The notes beneath the pieces are model-generated. The model was not told where the DNA came from. It searched no databases and saw only the letters and a list, made by a program, of their open reading frames with translations. A stretch of 64,000 bases of DNA, taken from positions 29,849-93,848 of the forward strand of contig JAFQBA010000006.1 in assembly GCA_017416845.1 (NCBI GenBank), written 5' to 3'. Every line of letters starts with the position of its first letter. The stretch's first letter is position 1. This document shows positions 1 to 8,474 of this stretch, piece after piece. Position numbers and translations under genes: made by a program. This DNA comes from Clostridia bacterium (GTDB lineage: Bacteria > Bacillota > Clostridia > UMGS1810).

Positions 1-135
1 TATAATACCCATTTTAATACAATGATTAATTGCTCCATCGGCACAAATAATATAATCATCAGAAGTATATTTTGATTTATAATAGTTGTAGTTTATCTCA
101 TAACCATTGACAATAATTATAGCACGCTTGTTCAT
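1..135 (-). CDS. thiN: Thiamine pyrophosphokinase, N-terminal part (cut by window edge)
   Basis: Only the first 45 codons are in the window. The reading frame opens with MNKRAIIIVNG and contains ICADGAINH, which matches the nucleotide-binding start of thiamine diphosphokinases (thiamine plus ATP to thiamine diphosphate). The start ATG overlaps the stop of rpe as ATGA, so the two are probably translationally coupled. thiN following rsgA and rpe is a familiar Firmicutes order, which supports the call. The catalytic GDFDS-type motif would lie beyond the edge and cannot be checked. Confidence 0.8.
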   Translation of the reverse strand, partial: MNKRAIIIVNGYEINYNYYKSKYTSDDYIICADGAINHCIKMGII

Positions 136-776
136 CTTGTTCCACCACCAAGAAACTGTTTTACTGTTTCTTCAGGGCAATCGGCATCAAAAATTGCAGA
201 TCCGGCCACGATAACATTAGCACCCGCTTCAATAACAGCACCAACATTGTCAATTTTTATCCCACCATCAACCTCAATGTCAATCTCAGGATACATGTTA
301 CGTAAATATCGTATCTTATCAAGGCTTGATTCAATAAAAGACTGTCCTCCAAATCCGGGATGAACACTCATAACAAGAAACATATCAACATATGAAGAGT
401 ATTTATAAAGATTTTCCACAGGAGTTTCAGGGTTTACAGAAACACAAAGCTTTCGTTTATATAACTGTGTCAATGAATAAATTTTCTCGATATCAAAGTC
501 GCACTCAGCGTGAACAGTAATTAAATCTGCACCTGCTTTCAAAAACTCTTCAGCATATTTTTGAGGGTCTTTAATCATAAGATGAACATCAAGAAATTTA
601 TCTGTTGCCTTTCGCAAAGATGATACAACACAAGGACCAATAGTAATATTCGGAACAAAATGACCATCCATAACATCAACGTGTATATACTGAGCGCCGG
701 CTTGCGAAACCATATTAATATCACGTTTCAGATTAGCAAAATCTGCTGATAAAATTGAAGGCGAAAGTATTATCAT
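132..776 (-). CDS. rpe: Ribulose-phosphate 3-epimerase
   Basis: Interconverts D-ribulose 5-phosphate and D-xylulose 5-phosphate in the pentose phosphate pathway. The family signatures are visible: LSPSILSADF at the N terminus, HVDVMDGHFVPN (metal-binding His/Asp), VHPGFGGQ, and EVDGGI followed by AGAN, typical of the TIM barrel phosphate-binding end. I place the start at the ATG whose first bases overlap the rsgA stop (TAATG). AAGGAG lies 8 bases upstream of it, whereas an in-frame GTG three codons earlier sits on top of that site. The result is 214 residues, normal for Rpe. Confidence 0.95.
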   Translation of the reverse strand: MIILSPSILSADFANLKRDINMVSQAGAQYIHVDVMDGHFVPNITIGPCVVSSLRKATDKFLDVHLMIKDPQKYAEEFLKAGADLITVHAECDFDIEKIYSLTQLYKRKLCVSVNPETPVENLYKYSSYVDMFLVMSVHPGFGGQSFIESSLDKIRYLRNMYPEIDIEVDGGIKIDNVGAVIEAGANVIVAGSAIFDADCPEETVKQFLGGGTR

Positions 777-1651
777 TATTTCCACTCCTTATTGTCTTTA
801 AGCGTATTATATAAATCTACATAGTTATTATAACGGGAATTTGATACGTCACCGCAAAGCATCGCATTATAAACTGAACAAAACTTTCCTCCGGTATGAC
901 TACAATCTGAAAACTTACATTCATAAGAATAATCCATAAGATCAGGAAAATATTTTATCAATTCCTGATGATTTACCTCATCAGGAAGATTAAGCATACT
1001 AAACCCGGGTGTATCTGCAAAATATGAATTTTTATCATATTCAACCAGTTCCACATGTCTCGTGGTATGTTTTCCACGATTAAGTTTTAAACTAATTTCA
1101 CCAACTTGAAACAAATTACGGTTTGTAACACTGTTAATCAAACTTGATTTTCCAACACCTGAAAAACCACATAAAGCAGTTACAGAGTCTCTCATGTATT
1201 CTCTCAGACCATCTATACCCGTCCCATCTTTTGTGCTGGTAACAAAAGTATTGTATCCTGCCTTTGAATAAATTTTCACATAATCAGAAGTTGCTTCAGG
1301 ATTAAGATCAGATTTATTAAAACAAATTGCAATTTCTACATTGAGAACTGAAGCGGTAACGGTCATCTTATCAATATACATTAAATCCGGTTTAGGATTA
1401 TCAACAGCAGCTACTAAAACAAGTTTATCAACATTTGAAATTGGAGGACGAATAAAATAATTTTTACGTGGAAAAATATCCATAACATAACCATTCTCAT
1501 TGTCAATGTTTATGCTTACATCATCACCAACATATGGCATTAAACTGTCTTTTCTGAATTTCCCGCGTGCTCTGCATTCAATTACTCCCATATCTGTTTT
1601 AACATAGTAAAAACCGCCAATGCCTTTTATTATTTTTCCGACTTTAATCAT
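776..1651 (-). CDS. rsgA: Ribosome small-subunit-dependent GTPase A
   Basis: Late assembly factor of the 30S subunit. The order of motifs is that of a circularly permuted GTPase: an OB-fold N terminus, then NKSD (G4), then the P-loop GFSGVGKSSLIN (G1), then DTPGF (G3). A C-terminal zinc-binding stretch follows with the spacing C-x4-C-x-H-x5-C (around ECKFSDCSHTGGKFC). At 291 residues it has the usual length. The start overlaps the 3' end of prkC by 8 bases and the stop overlaps the rpe start, so it is embedded in the operon. Confidence 0.96.
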   Translation of the reverse strand: MIKVGKIIKGIGGFYYVKTDMGVIECRARGKFRKDSLMPYVGDDVSINIDNENGYVMDIFPRKNYFIRPPISNVDKLVLVAAVDNPKPDLMYIDKMTVTASVLNVEIAICFNKSDLNPEATSDYVKIYSKAGYNTFVTSTKDGTGIDGLREYMRDSVTALCGFSGVGKSSLINSVTNRNLFQVGEISLKLNRGKHTTRHVELVEYDKNSYFADTPGFSMLNLPDEVNHQELIKYFPDLMDYSYECKFSDCSHTGGKFCSVYNAMLCGDVSNSRYNNYVDLYNTLKDNKEWK

Positions 1652-3251
1652 TACTTACGCTATCCTCTCCTGAATTGTTTCCTGTTTGAGAGCTTTCATT
1701 TGAAGATTCATCAACTTCATCATCCATCTTATTTTCCGACTGTTCGTCTTGACTGTCATTATAATTATTTTCATCGGAATCATCTGAATTATCCTTATCA
1801 GCTTCATGGTCTTCTTCGTGAATTCCGCTACTTACATAGAAAGTAATGACTGTATCCGAATCAATGCTCCTTCCGGGTTCAGGAGATTGTCGAAGAATAA
1901 TACCATTATCTGATTTACTAATTTCACGATATATTTTTACAGTAAAGCCTTTGTCAGTCAATTCCTGTTCAACAGAAGAATAATAATCTCCGGTATAATC
2001 ATCCAAGACCAATAAATCTGTACTCTTATTAACAGTTACTTCTATCACATCAAAATCAACATTTTTGGTATTTTCACGAGGATTCTGAAATATAATCACA
2101 CCGGGATCATATTCGTGATTTTCACCTTCTTCTTTATAAATCAATGTTATATTATGCTTTTTACAATATGCTTCTGCTTCAGCATAGGTTTTACCAATAA
2201 GACTGGGCACAAGTTCTGTATCATCACCTGAGAACATCCTGGAAAGCCCACCGGTGGCAACAAAAAGTACTGTAACAACAATAAACAATGATGTTACAGC
2301 GCCAAGGATAATCATACCAATTTTTGTCCTACGCTTCAAAGATGTATTTGCTGAAACGTTTTGTTCATTGACATTTTCCTCTTCGTACATTGATCCATCA
2401 AAATATAAATATCCGTCCTGAATAAAATAATCAGGATCCTGAGTTATATTTTGAATATCTGTTTTGAAATCCAATGCACTCTGATAACGTAAATCAGGAT
2501 CTTTAGACATTGCCTTAAATATAATTTGCCAGAGTGACAACGGTATTTCATACTCCAATTCAGCAGGTATAGTGGGTAAATCTTCAATTTGCATCATAGC
2601 TACGGCTACCGGAGTATCTGCATCAAATGGTACTTTTCCGGTAAGCATTTCATACATAGCAATGCCAAGAGAGTATATATCTGATCGGCTATCAACACTT
2701 TCTCCCTTTGCTTGCTCAGGAGAAATATAATGAACAGAACCTAAAATATCATCATTCGAAGTTATAGTATTACCTGTTCCGAAACGCGCAATACCAAAGT
2801 CGGTAACTTTTATCTTTTTATCTTCCGTAATAAGTATATTATGTGGTTTTATGTCCCTATGAACAATATTTTTTTCATGTGCCGCCTGCATAGCATCACA
2901 TATTTGATATGCAATATCAAGAGTTTCTTCAAATGATAAGCGTCGATTCTGGCAAATATATTCTTTTAGTGTAATACCATCAACATATTCCATTACAATA
3001 TAATTAATGCCTTCATCTACACCAACATCAAAAATAGCAACTATATTTGAATGTGTAAGACTTGCAGCGGCACGCGCTTCACTTTTGAATCTGTTAAGAA
3101 ACTCCTCGCCACCTTCGAGATCATCTCTTAAAATTTTCAAAGCAACAATCCTGTTGAGCAAAATACACTTCGCCTTATAAACATGAGCCATTCCGCCTTT
3201 ACCGATTTCCTCAATAATCTCATATCTTTCTCCAAGAATCTTACCTATCAT
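1644..3251 (-). CDS. prkC: PASTA-domain Ser/Thr protein kinase (PrkC/Stk type)
   Basis: Membrane-anchored eukaryote-like kinase. In the N-terminal catalytic domain I see the glycine loop GKGGMAHV (residues 18-25), the catalytic lysine K39 in VALKIL, HRDIKPHN at 131-138 (D133 catalytic) and DFG at 151-153. A single membrane segment lies at about 311-333. Outside it are two PASTA repeats (about 347-411 and 415-483), which in this family sense muropeptides or lipid II. The protein ends in a 50-residue tail of Ser, Asp, Glu and Asn. Two PASTA units is fewer than the three usual in Bacillus PrkC. Its start overlaps the phosphatase gene by four bases (ATGA), giving the usual kinase-phosphatase pair. 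Confidence 0.95.
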   Translation of the reverse strand: MIGKILGERYEIIEEIGKGGMAHVYKAKCILLNRIVALKILRDDLEGGEEFLNRFKSEARAAASLTHSNIVAIFDVGVDEGINYIVMEYVDGITLKEYICQNRRLSFEETLDIAYQICDAMQAAHEKNIVHRDIKPHNILITEDKKIKVTDFGIARFGTGNTITSNDDILGSVHYISPEQAKGESVDSRSDIYSLGIAMYEMLTGKVPFDADTPVAVAMMQIEDLPTIPAELEYEIPLSLWQIIFKAMSKDPDLRYQSALDFKTDIQNITQDPDYFIQDGYLYFDGSMYEEENVNEQNVSANTSLKRRTKIGMIILGAVTSLFIVVTVLFVATGGLSRMFSGDDTELVPSLIGKTYAEAEAYCKKHNITLIYKEEGENHEYDPGVIIFQNPRENTKNVDFDVIEVTVNKSTDLLVLDDYTGDYYSSVEQELTDKGFTVKIYREISKSDNGIILRQSPEPGRSIDSDTVITFYVSSGIHEEDHEADKDNSDDSDENNYNDSQDEQSENKMDDEVDESSNESSQTGNNSGEDSVSND

Positions 3252-4006
3252 TTACGAGTCCCCCTCTCTTCATTTTTTAATATTATAAAGGTTATATTAT
3301 CTATACCACCCATAGCATTTGATTTATCTAAAAGCTTAGCTGAAATCTTTTTGATGTCACTTTCATTGCTGAATGTTTCAAAAAGAAACTCATCATTCAA
3401 CATATTAGTAAGTCCGTCTGTACATAAAAGTAAACATTCGTTATTCTTTAACACTCCGGAAAATCCGTCAGATTCAACTGTGCTTTCGGTTCCAATAGCC
3501 CTGGTTATAACATTCTTTTTAGGATGAACCAGTGCCTGTTCCTTTGTAATTACACCAATATCCAACAATTCTGCAACATATGAATGATCTTTTGTTATCT
3601 GAAAAATAGATGATTTCGACAAATGATAAAGCCTACTGTCACCAACATTCACAACATAGTATTTGTTTTTTATTACCAAGCAAGCCACAATCGTTGTCCC
3701 CATACCATATAAAGAGGAATCTTTTATTGACATCGAATATATTTCTTCATTAATATAAGAAACAACCTTTTTCATTGTTTGAAGAATTTTTCGATCAGAG
3801 TATGTGAAAATATCTGAATAGTTTTCATCTATTCTTTTTACGAAGCAATCAACTGCAATACGGCTGGCTTTTTCCCCCGCATTATGACCTCCCATCCCAT
3901 CAGCAATAACAGTAAGAATGGCATCTTCGCCGTACTCCTTAACAATATATGAATCTTCATTAAGAGTTCTGACTCTTCCTACATCAGTATTTGCACAGTA
4001 AACCAT
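3248..4006 (-). CDS. stp: PP2C-type Ser/Thr protein phosphatase
   Basis: Metal-dependent phosphatase that opposes the adjacent kinase. PP2C motifs are in order: DVGRVRTLNEDS near the N terminus, VIADGMGGH (metal-binding Asp), NVGDSRLYH, TKDHS, LCTDGLTN, and GGIDNIT near the C terminus. The 252 residues match bacterial PrpC/Stp proteins. It sits 12 bases after rlmN and overlaps prkC. The symbols stp and prpC are both in use; the assignment to the family is firm, the substrates are not visible. Confidence 0.95.
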   Translation of the reverse strand: MVYCANTDVGRVRTLNEDSYIVKEYGEDAILTVIADGMGGHNAGEKASRIAVDCFVKRIDENYSDIFTYSDRKILQTMKKVVSYINEEIYSMSIKDSSLYGMGTTIVACLVIKNKYYVVNVGDSRLYHLSKSSIFQITKDHSYVAELLDIGVITKEQALVHPKKNVITRAIGTESTVESDGFSGVLKNNECLLLCTDGLTNMLNDEFLFETFSNESDIKKISAKLLDKSNAMGGIDNITFIILKNEERGTRK

Positions 4007-4018
4007 GTTGTCACTTCC

Positions 4019-5038
4019 TTACATATTATTTTTCCTGAGTTGTCCGCACGAAGCATTAATATCCGATCCAAGTTCTCGTCTGACCGTCGCTGTTATGCCC
4101 TTCTTCTCGAGCGTTTCACAAAATACCTTTACAGTATGAGGATCCGGTTTTTCAAAATTATTCTCGTCGACATTATTAACAGGTATCACATTAACATGGC
4201 ACATAATACCTTTTAACAACCTTATTAGTTGTTCTGCATTTTGCGTAGAATCGTTAACGTTCTTAATAATCGCATATTCAAAACTAATGCGTCTTCCACA
4301 TTCATGCTGGTAATGACGACAAGCATCTATAAGCTCTTCTATACAAAATGAATTATTAACAGGCATAATTGAGCTTCTGGATTCATTAGATGTTGCATGA
4401 AGCGAAATTGACAAAGTTATCGGAAGCTTATGTTTTGCAAGTTCATAAATATTTGGCACTATCCCACATGTTGAAAGCGAAATATGCCTGTATCCAATGT
4501 TAAGACCCTTTTCATCATTTACATTATAAAGAAAGCGTAATACATTATCCAAATTTGCCAGCGGTTCTCCTATTCCCATCATAACAATATTTGAAATTCT
4601 TTCTCCAATGTCTTTTTGGGCAAAAATTACTTGTTCAAGAATTTCCCCTGCCGATAAACTTCTTACAAGCCCTCCAATGGTTGATGCACAAAACTTGCAT
4701 CCCATAGCGCACCCAACCTGAGAAGAAATACAAACAGTTATTCCATGTTTATAATACATGACAACGGTTTCAACCATATTTCCATCATAAAGTGCAAACA
4801 GATACTTTTTTGTACCATCGATTGAAGACTCAAGCTTTTTTACAATTTTCAAACCATATACATAGTAATCTTCAGCAAGTTTATCTTTTAAACTTTTAGG
4901 AATATTATGCATTTCTTCATAAGAGGATACTCCCTTAGTCAACCAATCAAATATCTGATTTGCTCTGAATTTTTTTTCACCAAGAGAAACAATTACACTT
5001 TCGAGTTCATCGTATGTCAAATCTCTTAGATTCTTCAT
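4019..5038 (-). CDS. rlmN: Dual-specificity 23S rRNA / tRNA adenine C2-methyltransferase
   Basis: Radical SAM enzyme that methylates C2 of A2503 in 23S rRNA and of A37 in some tRNAs. The cluster-binding CxxxCxxC is at residues 110-117 (GCAMGCKFC), followed by the SAM-binding MMGIGEPLAN. The C-terminal cysteine in GSDINASCGQL is the position that forms the methylated-cysteine intermediate in this family. The length (339) is typical. The start overlaps the rsmB stop by four bases. Cfr is a paralogous alternative, but the housekeeping location favours RlmN. Confidence 0.95.
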   Translation of the reverse strand: MKNLRDLTYDELESVIVSLGEKKFRANQIFDWLTKGVSSYEEMHNIPKSLKDKLAEDYYVYGLKIVKKLESSIDGTKKYLFALYDGNMVETVVMYYKHGITVCISSQVGCAMGCKFCASTIGGLVRSLSAGEILEQVIFAQKDIGERISNIVMMGIGEPLANLDNVLRFLYNVNDEKGLNIGYRHISLSTCGIVPNIYELAKHKLPITLSISLHATSNESRSSIMPVNNSFCIEELIDACRHYQHECGRRISFEYAIIKNVNDSTQNAEQLIRLLKGIMCHVNVIPVNNVDENNFEKPDPHTVKVFCETLEKKGITATVRRELGSDINASCGQLRKNNM

Positions 5039-6360
5039 TTAATTTCACGCTCTTTCTTAAGTCTGCACACGAAAAATCCATCTGTAGAATCTATGTGTGG
5101 ATAAAAGGTTTTATAATAAATATCACCGTCAAAGGGATAAGGCGAAAATTCGTCATGATATTCCAAAAAATTCTCAATAACATTTTCATTTTCTACCGGA
5201 TCAATTGTACAAGTGGAATAAACAAGAGTTCCACCATCTTTTAGATAGAAGGAGGCATTATTTAGAATGCTCGTCCCAAGTTTGGCAAGTGAATATATAT
5301 CATCCTCCGTACGCGAATACTTTATATCAGGTTTTTTTCTGATAATACCAAATCCTGAACAAGGAACATCACATAGAATTTTATCTGCAAAATCAATATA
5401 TTCTTCTTTAAGAACAGTGGCATCCGATAAAACAGGTTCAACTATATCAATCCCGTACCTGTCACAATTATCATTTATTAGTTTTAACTTGTGAGCATAT
5501 ATATCACAAGCTATTATTCGCCCTTTATTTCCCATAATTTCAGCCATAAAGAGAGATTTACCTCCGGGAGCTGCACACATATCAATAACAGTATCTCCCG
5601 ACTTCGGAAAAAGCAAATACGACGCAAGTGATGCAGCCGGATCCTGAATATAAAACTCATTATTTCTGAATGTTTTTAATGAATTTAAATCACCTATATT
5701 ACCCACATTAAAACAATAATCAAAATCAGGCATAAAATCAAATTTAACCGGAAACGCTTTAACTCCATCAGATTCAAGATGCGAAATAATTGTTTCACAA
5801 TCAATATCAATCTTTCTTCTTATGCATAAATCTGATTTTTTATTTAAAGCAGTTGCAAGTTCGCGTGTAAAATCCACGCCAAAAAAGCCTATCCATCTAT
5901 TAATCAGCCACAATGGAAAAGACAATGCAATACTCATTCCTTCTGCTGATTTACAGTTAATAGATTGGATATCATTAATACTTACAGCTCTGAGAACTGC
6001 GTTAACATAACCCGAAAGTCTTGAAACAGACGATTTTTTAATTATTTTTACGCACTCATTAACAGCTGCAGATACCGGAATCTTATCCATATATAAAATT
6101 TGATATACACCGCATCTCAGCACAGACAAAACAAAAGGTGCAATTTTGTTAAGCCGTACGTCCGAGTGCTTTGAAATAACGTAATCTATTGTTAAACGAT
6201 GCTTAACAACACCATTTACCAGCTGTCCGATAAATCTTAAATCAACATCATTAAAAACATTTTCCGCTCTTAATTTATTCATTTCTATATTGATAAAAGC
6301 ATCATTTTTATCAATATTCATCAACATTTTAACAGCTCTTTTTCTAGGTGATTCAGGCAT
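5035..6360 (-). CDS. rsmB: 16S rRNA (cytosine-967-C5)-methyltransferase
   Basis: Has the two-part RsmB layout. The first 130 or so residues are NusB-like and helical (RKRAVKMLMNIDKNDAFINIEMN, then VNAVLRAV). A Rossmann methyltransferase domain follows, with DMCAAPGGKS for SAM binding, DVPCSGFGIIRKKPDIK carrying the PCSG cysteine, and YSTCTIDPVENE carrying the catalytic TC cysteine. At 441 residues it is a standard length. It joins its upstream neighbour through a TAATG stop-start overlap. Confidence 0.95.
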   Translation of the reverse strand: MPESPRKRAVKMLMNIDKNDAFINIEMNKLRAENVFNDVDLRFIGQLVNGVVKHRLTIDYVISKHSDVRLNKIAPFVLSVLRCGVYQILYMDKIPVSAAVNECVKIIKKSSVSRLSGYVNAVLRAVSINDIQSINCKSAEGMSIALSFPLWLINRWIGFFGVDFTRELATALNKKSDLCIRRKIDIDCETIISHLESDGVKAFPVKFDFMPDFDYCFNVGNIGDLNSLKTFRNNEFYIQDPAASLASYLLFPKSGDTVIDMCAAPGGKSLFMAEIMGNKGRIIACDIYAHKLKLINDNCDRYGIDIVEPVLSDATVLKEEYIDFADKILCDVPCSGFGIIRKKPDIKYSRTEDDIYSLAKLGTSILNNASFYLKDGGTLVYSTCTIDPVENENVIENFLEYHDEFSPYPFDGDIYYKTFYPHIDSTDGFFVCRLKKEREIK

Positions 6361-7055
6361 TATCTTCTCCTGTTATTTGCAATAATAATAAATCTGAGAA
6401 GTTGCATTAGCGAGGTAAGAGCTGATGCAACATAAGTAAGTGCAGCGGCTGATAATACTTTGCGAGCACCTTTCATTTCGTCTTCATATAAGTAATTTTC
6501 GCATGAAAGAATCGCCAAAGCACGTCTGCTTGCATCAAATTCAACAGGTAGTGTAATCAACTGAAAAAGAACCACAGCTGCAAAAAGAACAATACCAACG
6601 TAAACAAGATTTGTTGTTGCCAAAACAAAGCCCAATATTATGAGCGGAACAGCTAATGTTGAAGATATGCGAACAACCGGAAAAACGGCGTGTCTGATTT
6701 TAAGTGGAGTATATCCATATGCATGTTGTATAGCATGACCACATTCATGAGCAGCAACACCAAGAGCAGCGATTGAAGTGGATGAAAAAACTGAATCAGA
6801 AAGGCGAAGGACCTTTTTCTTGGGATCATAATGATCTGTAAGATTACCGCGCGTTCTTTCTATTGGAATATAATTTAGTCCATTTCTATCAAGAATTCTC
6901 CTTGCAACATCAAATCCGGTTATATTGCGATGATTTCTGACAGAATTATATTTGCCAAATGTTGATGAAACTTTCATTTGAGCAAATAGTGAAAGTAAAA
7001 TTGCAGGCAACACTAAAATAATATATAATGAATCAATACCGTAAAAGTATGGCAT
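6360..7055 (-). CDS. Membrane zinc metallopeptidase (YugP family)
   Basis: A 231-residue membrane protein with a zinc-binding HECGH motif at residues 103-107 (AAHECGHAIQHAYGY), fitting HExxH. Hydrophobic segments lie at the N terminus (about 9-25), around 125-170 and at the C terminus. PVEFDASRRA downstream could supply the third ligand region. Homologues are widespread in Firmicutes and usually annotated as zinc metallopeptidase or neutral zinc metallopeptidase; the substrate is not known to me. It lies between fmt and rsmB in the housekeeping operon. Confidence 0.85.
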   Translation of the reverse strand: MPYFYGIDSLYIILVLPAILLSLFAQMKVSSTFGKYNSVRNHRNITGFDVARRILDRNGLNYIPIERTRGNLTDHYDPKKKVLRLSDSVFSSTSIAALGVAAHECGHAIQHAYGYTPLKIRHAVFPVVRISSTLAVPLIILGFVLATTNLVYVGIVLFAAVVLFQLITLPVEFDASRRALAILSCENYLYEDEMKGARKVLSAAALTYVASALTSLMQLLRFIIIANNRRR

Positions 7056-7059
7056 AATA

Positions 7060-7995
7060 TCACTCTCCTAAACATGAATTAACCAAAATATCATTTCCAA
7101 TCAAAAATTCAGAAACTTTCATCATCTTTTTCCCTTCAATTTGGATAGAAAGAATTTCTAATACCGAATTATCACCGCAAGAAACAAAAAAAGAATCTTT
7201 AGTAACTTCAATTATCGTTCCGGGATTCACGGATGATGTTTTTGAAGAGACTGATGATGTTCCAATCTTCATGATTTTTCCGGAATATGTTGTAAAAGCC
7301 TTTGGTATCGGAAACAAACCTCTAATAAGGTTATGAATATCTCTTGCTGATTTCGTCCAGTCAATCGTTGCGGTTTCTTTGGTAATCATATGAGCATAAC
7401 ACGCCATGGAATCATCTTGTTTTTCAGGATTATAAATTCCGGACTGAAGTGCCGAGAGCGTTTTAACAATAAGCTCTGCTCCAACCTGGGCAAGTTTGTC
7501 ATGAACTGTTTTGTAATTATCCTCATCAGTTATTTCAACTTCTGATTTCAAAAGCATATCTCCAGTGTCAAGTCCTTTTTCCATATACATAGTGGTAACA
7601 CCGGTAACTGTCTCGCCTTCAATAATTGAACGTTGTATCGGTGCAGCACCACGATATTTTGGTAAAAGGGATGCATGTACATTCACACATCCGTATTTTG
7701 GATAATTCAATATATATTCAGGCAAAATTTTTCCGTATGCAACAACAACGATTATATCAGGATTTATTTTTTTTAACACATCTCCAAAATAATCCTCTTT
7801 AATATTCTCCGGTGTATAAATCTCTGTATCCATAGTCACAGCCGCCTCATATACGGGAGTATGAGTCATTTTATGACCTCTTCCTTTCGGCTTATCAGGC
7901 ATAGTAACTACCGCTACAATCTCATGGCCGGCTTCTTTAAGTGCAATTAATGAGGAAACAGCAAAATCAGGAGTTCCCATAAACATAATTCTCAT
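7060..7995 (-). CDS. fmt: Methionyl-tRNA formyltransferase
   Basis: Transfers a formyl group from 10-formyltetrahydrofolate to initiator Met-tRNA. Seen are the N-terminal MRIMFMGTPDFAV, the catalytic HASLLPKYRGAAPIQ with the HxSLLP histidine, and the C-terminal OB-like domain starting around residue 205. The length of 311 is normal. It starts immediately after the def stop codon with no gap, the standard def-fmt pair. Its formyl donor comes from the pathway that includes fhs elsewhere in this window. Confidence 0.96.
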   Translation of the reverse strand: MRIMFMGTPDFAVSSLIALKEAGHEIVAVVTMPDKPKGRGHKMTHTPVYEAAVTMDTEIYTPENIKEDYFGDVLKKINPDIIVVVAYGKILPEYILNYPKYGCVNVHASLLPKYRGAAPIQRSIIEGETVTGVTTMYMEKGLDTGDMLLKSEVEITDEDNYKTVHDKLAQVGAELIVKTLSALQSGIYNPEKQDDSMACYAHMITKETATIDWTKSARDIHNLIRGLFPIPKAFTTYSGKIMKIGTSSVSSKTSSVNPGTIIEVTKDSFFVSCGDNSVLEILSIQIEGKKMMKVSEFLIGNDILVNSCLGE

Positions 7996-8454
7996 TTATT
8001 CATCATCCTCTAAATACTCAGTTACTTTATCAACAAAAACAATCCCGCTGAGATGATCTATTTCATGACAAAATGCACGAGCCAAAAGTCCCTCACCGGT
8101 ATATTCACACTCATCACCGTTCCTGTCAACAGCTCTGACTGTTACTTTATTTGGTCTTGTAACCTTACCATATTTCCCGGGAACACTGAGACACCCTTCA
8201 TTATCAGTCTGTTCACCATCACATGAAACGATTTCCGGATTTATAAGTTCTATAATTCCATCTCCTATATCAACCACAGCTATTCTTTTTAAAACACCAA
8301 CCTGTGGAGCAGCGAGTCCAACACCATTTGCATCATATAATGTATCTGCCATGTCATCAAGAAGTGTAATAATACGCTCATCAATAACATCAACACTTCT
8401 GCATTTCTTTCTTAGAACTTCATCTCCGAGTTTTCTTATATTTCTTATAGCCAT
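7996..8454 (-). CDS. def: Peptide deformylase
   Basis: Removes the N-formyl group from new proteins. All three motifs of the family are present: [18 protein letters not shown] (metal-binding Cys) and HEIDHLSG (two metal-binding His plus catalytic Glu). I start at the ATG preceded by GGAGG at 8 bases; an in-frame TTG two codons earlier is too close to that site. The product has 152 residues. It lies 20 bases downstream of priA and directly precedes fmt. Confidence 0.96.
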   Translation of the reverse strand: MAIRNIRKLGDEVLRKKCRSVDVIDERIITLLDDMADTLYDANGVGLAAPQVGVLKRIAVVDIGDGIIELINPEIVSCDGEQTDNEGCLSVPGKYGKVTRPNKVTVRAVDRNGDECEYTGEGLLARAFCHEIDHLSGIVFVDKVTEYLEDDE

Positions 8455-8474
8455 GTCCAAGACCTCCGTTTTAG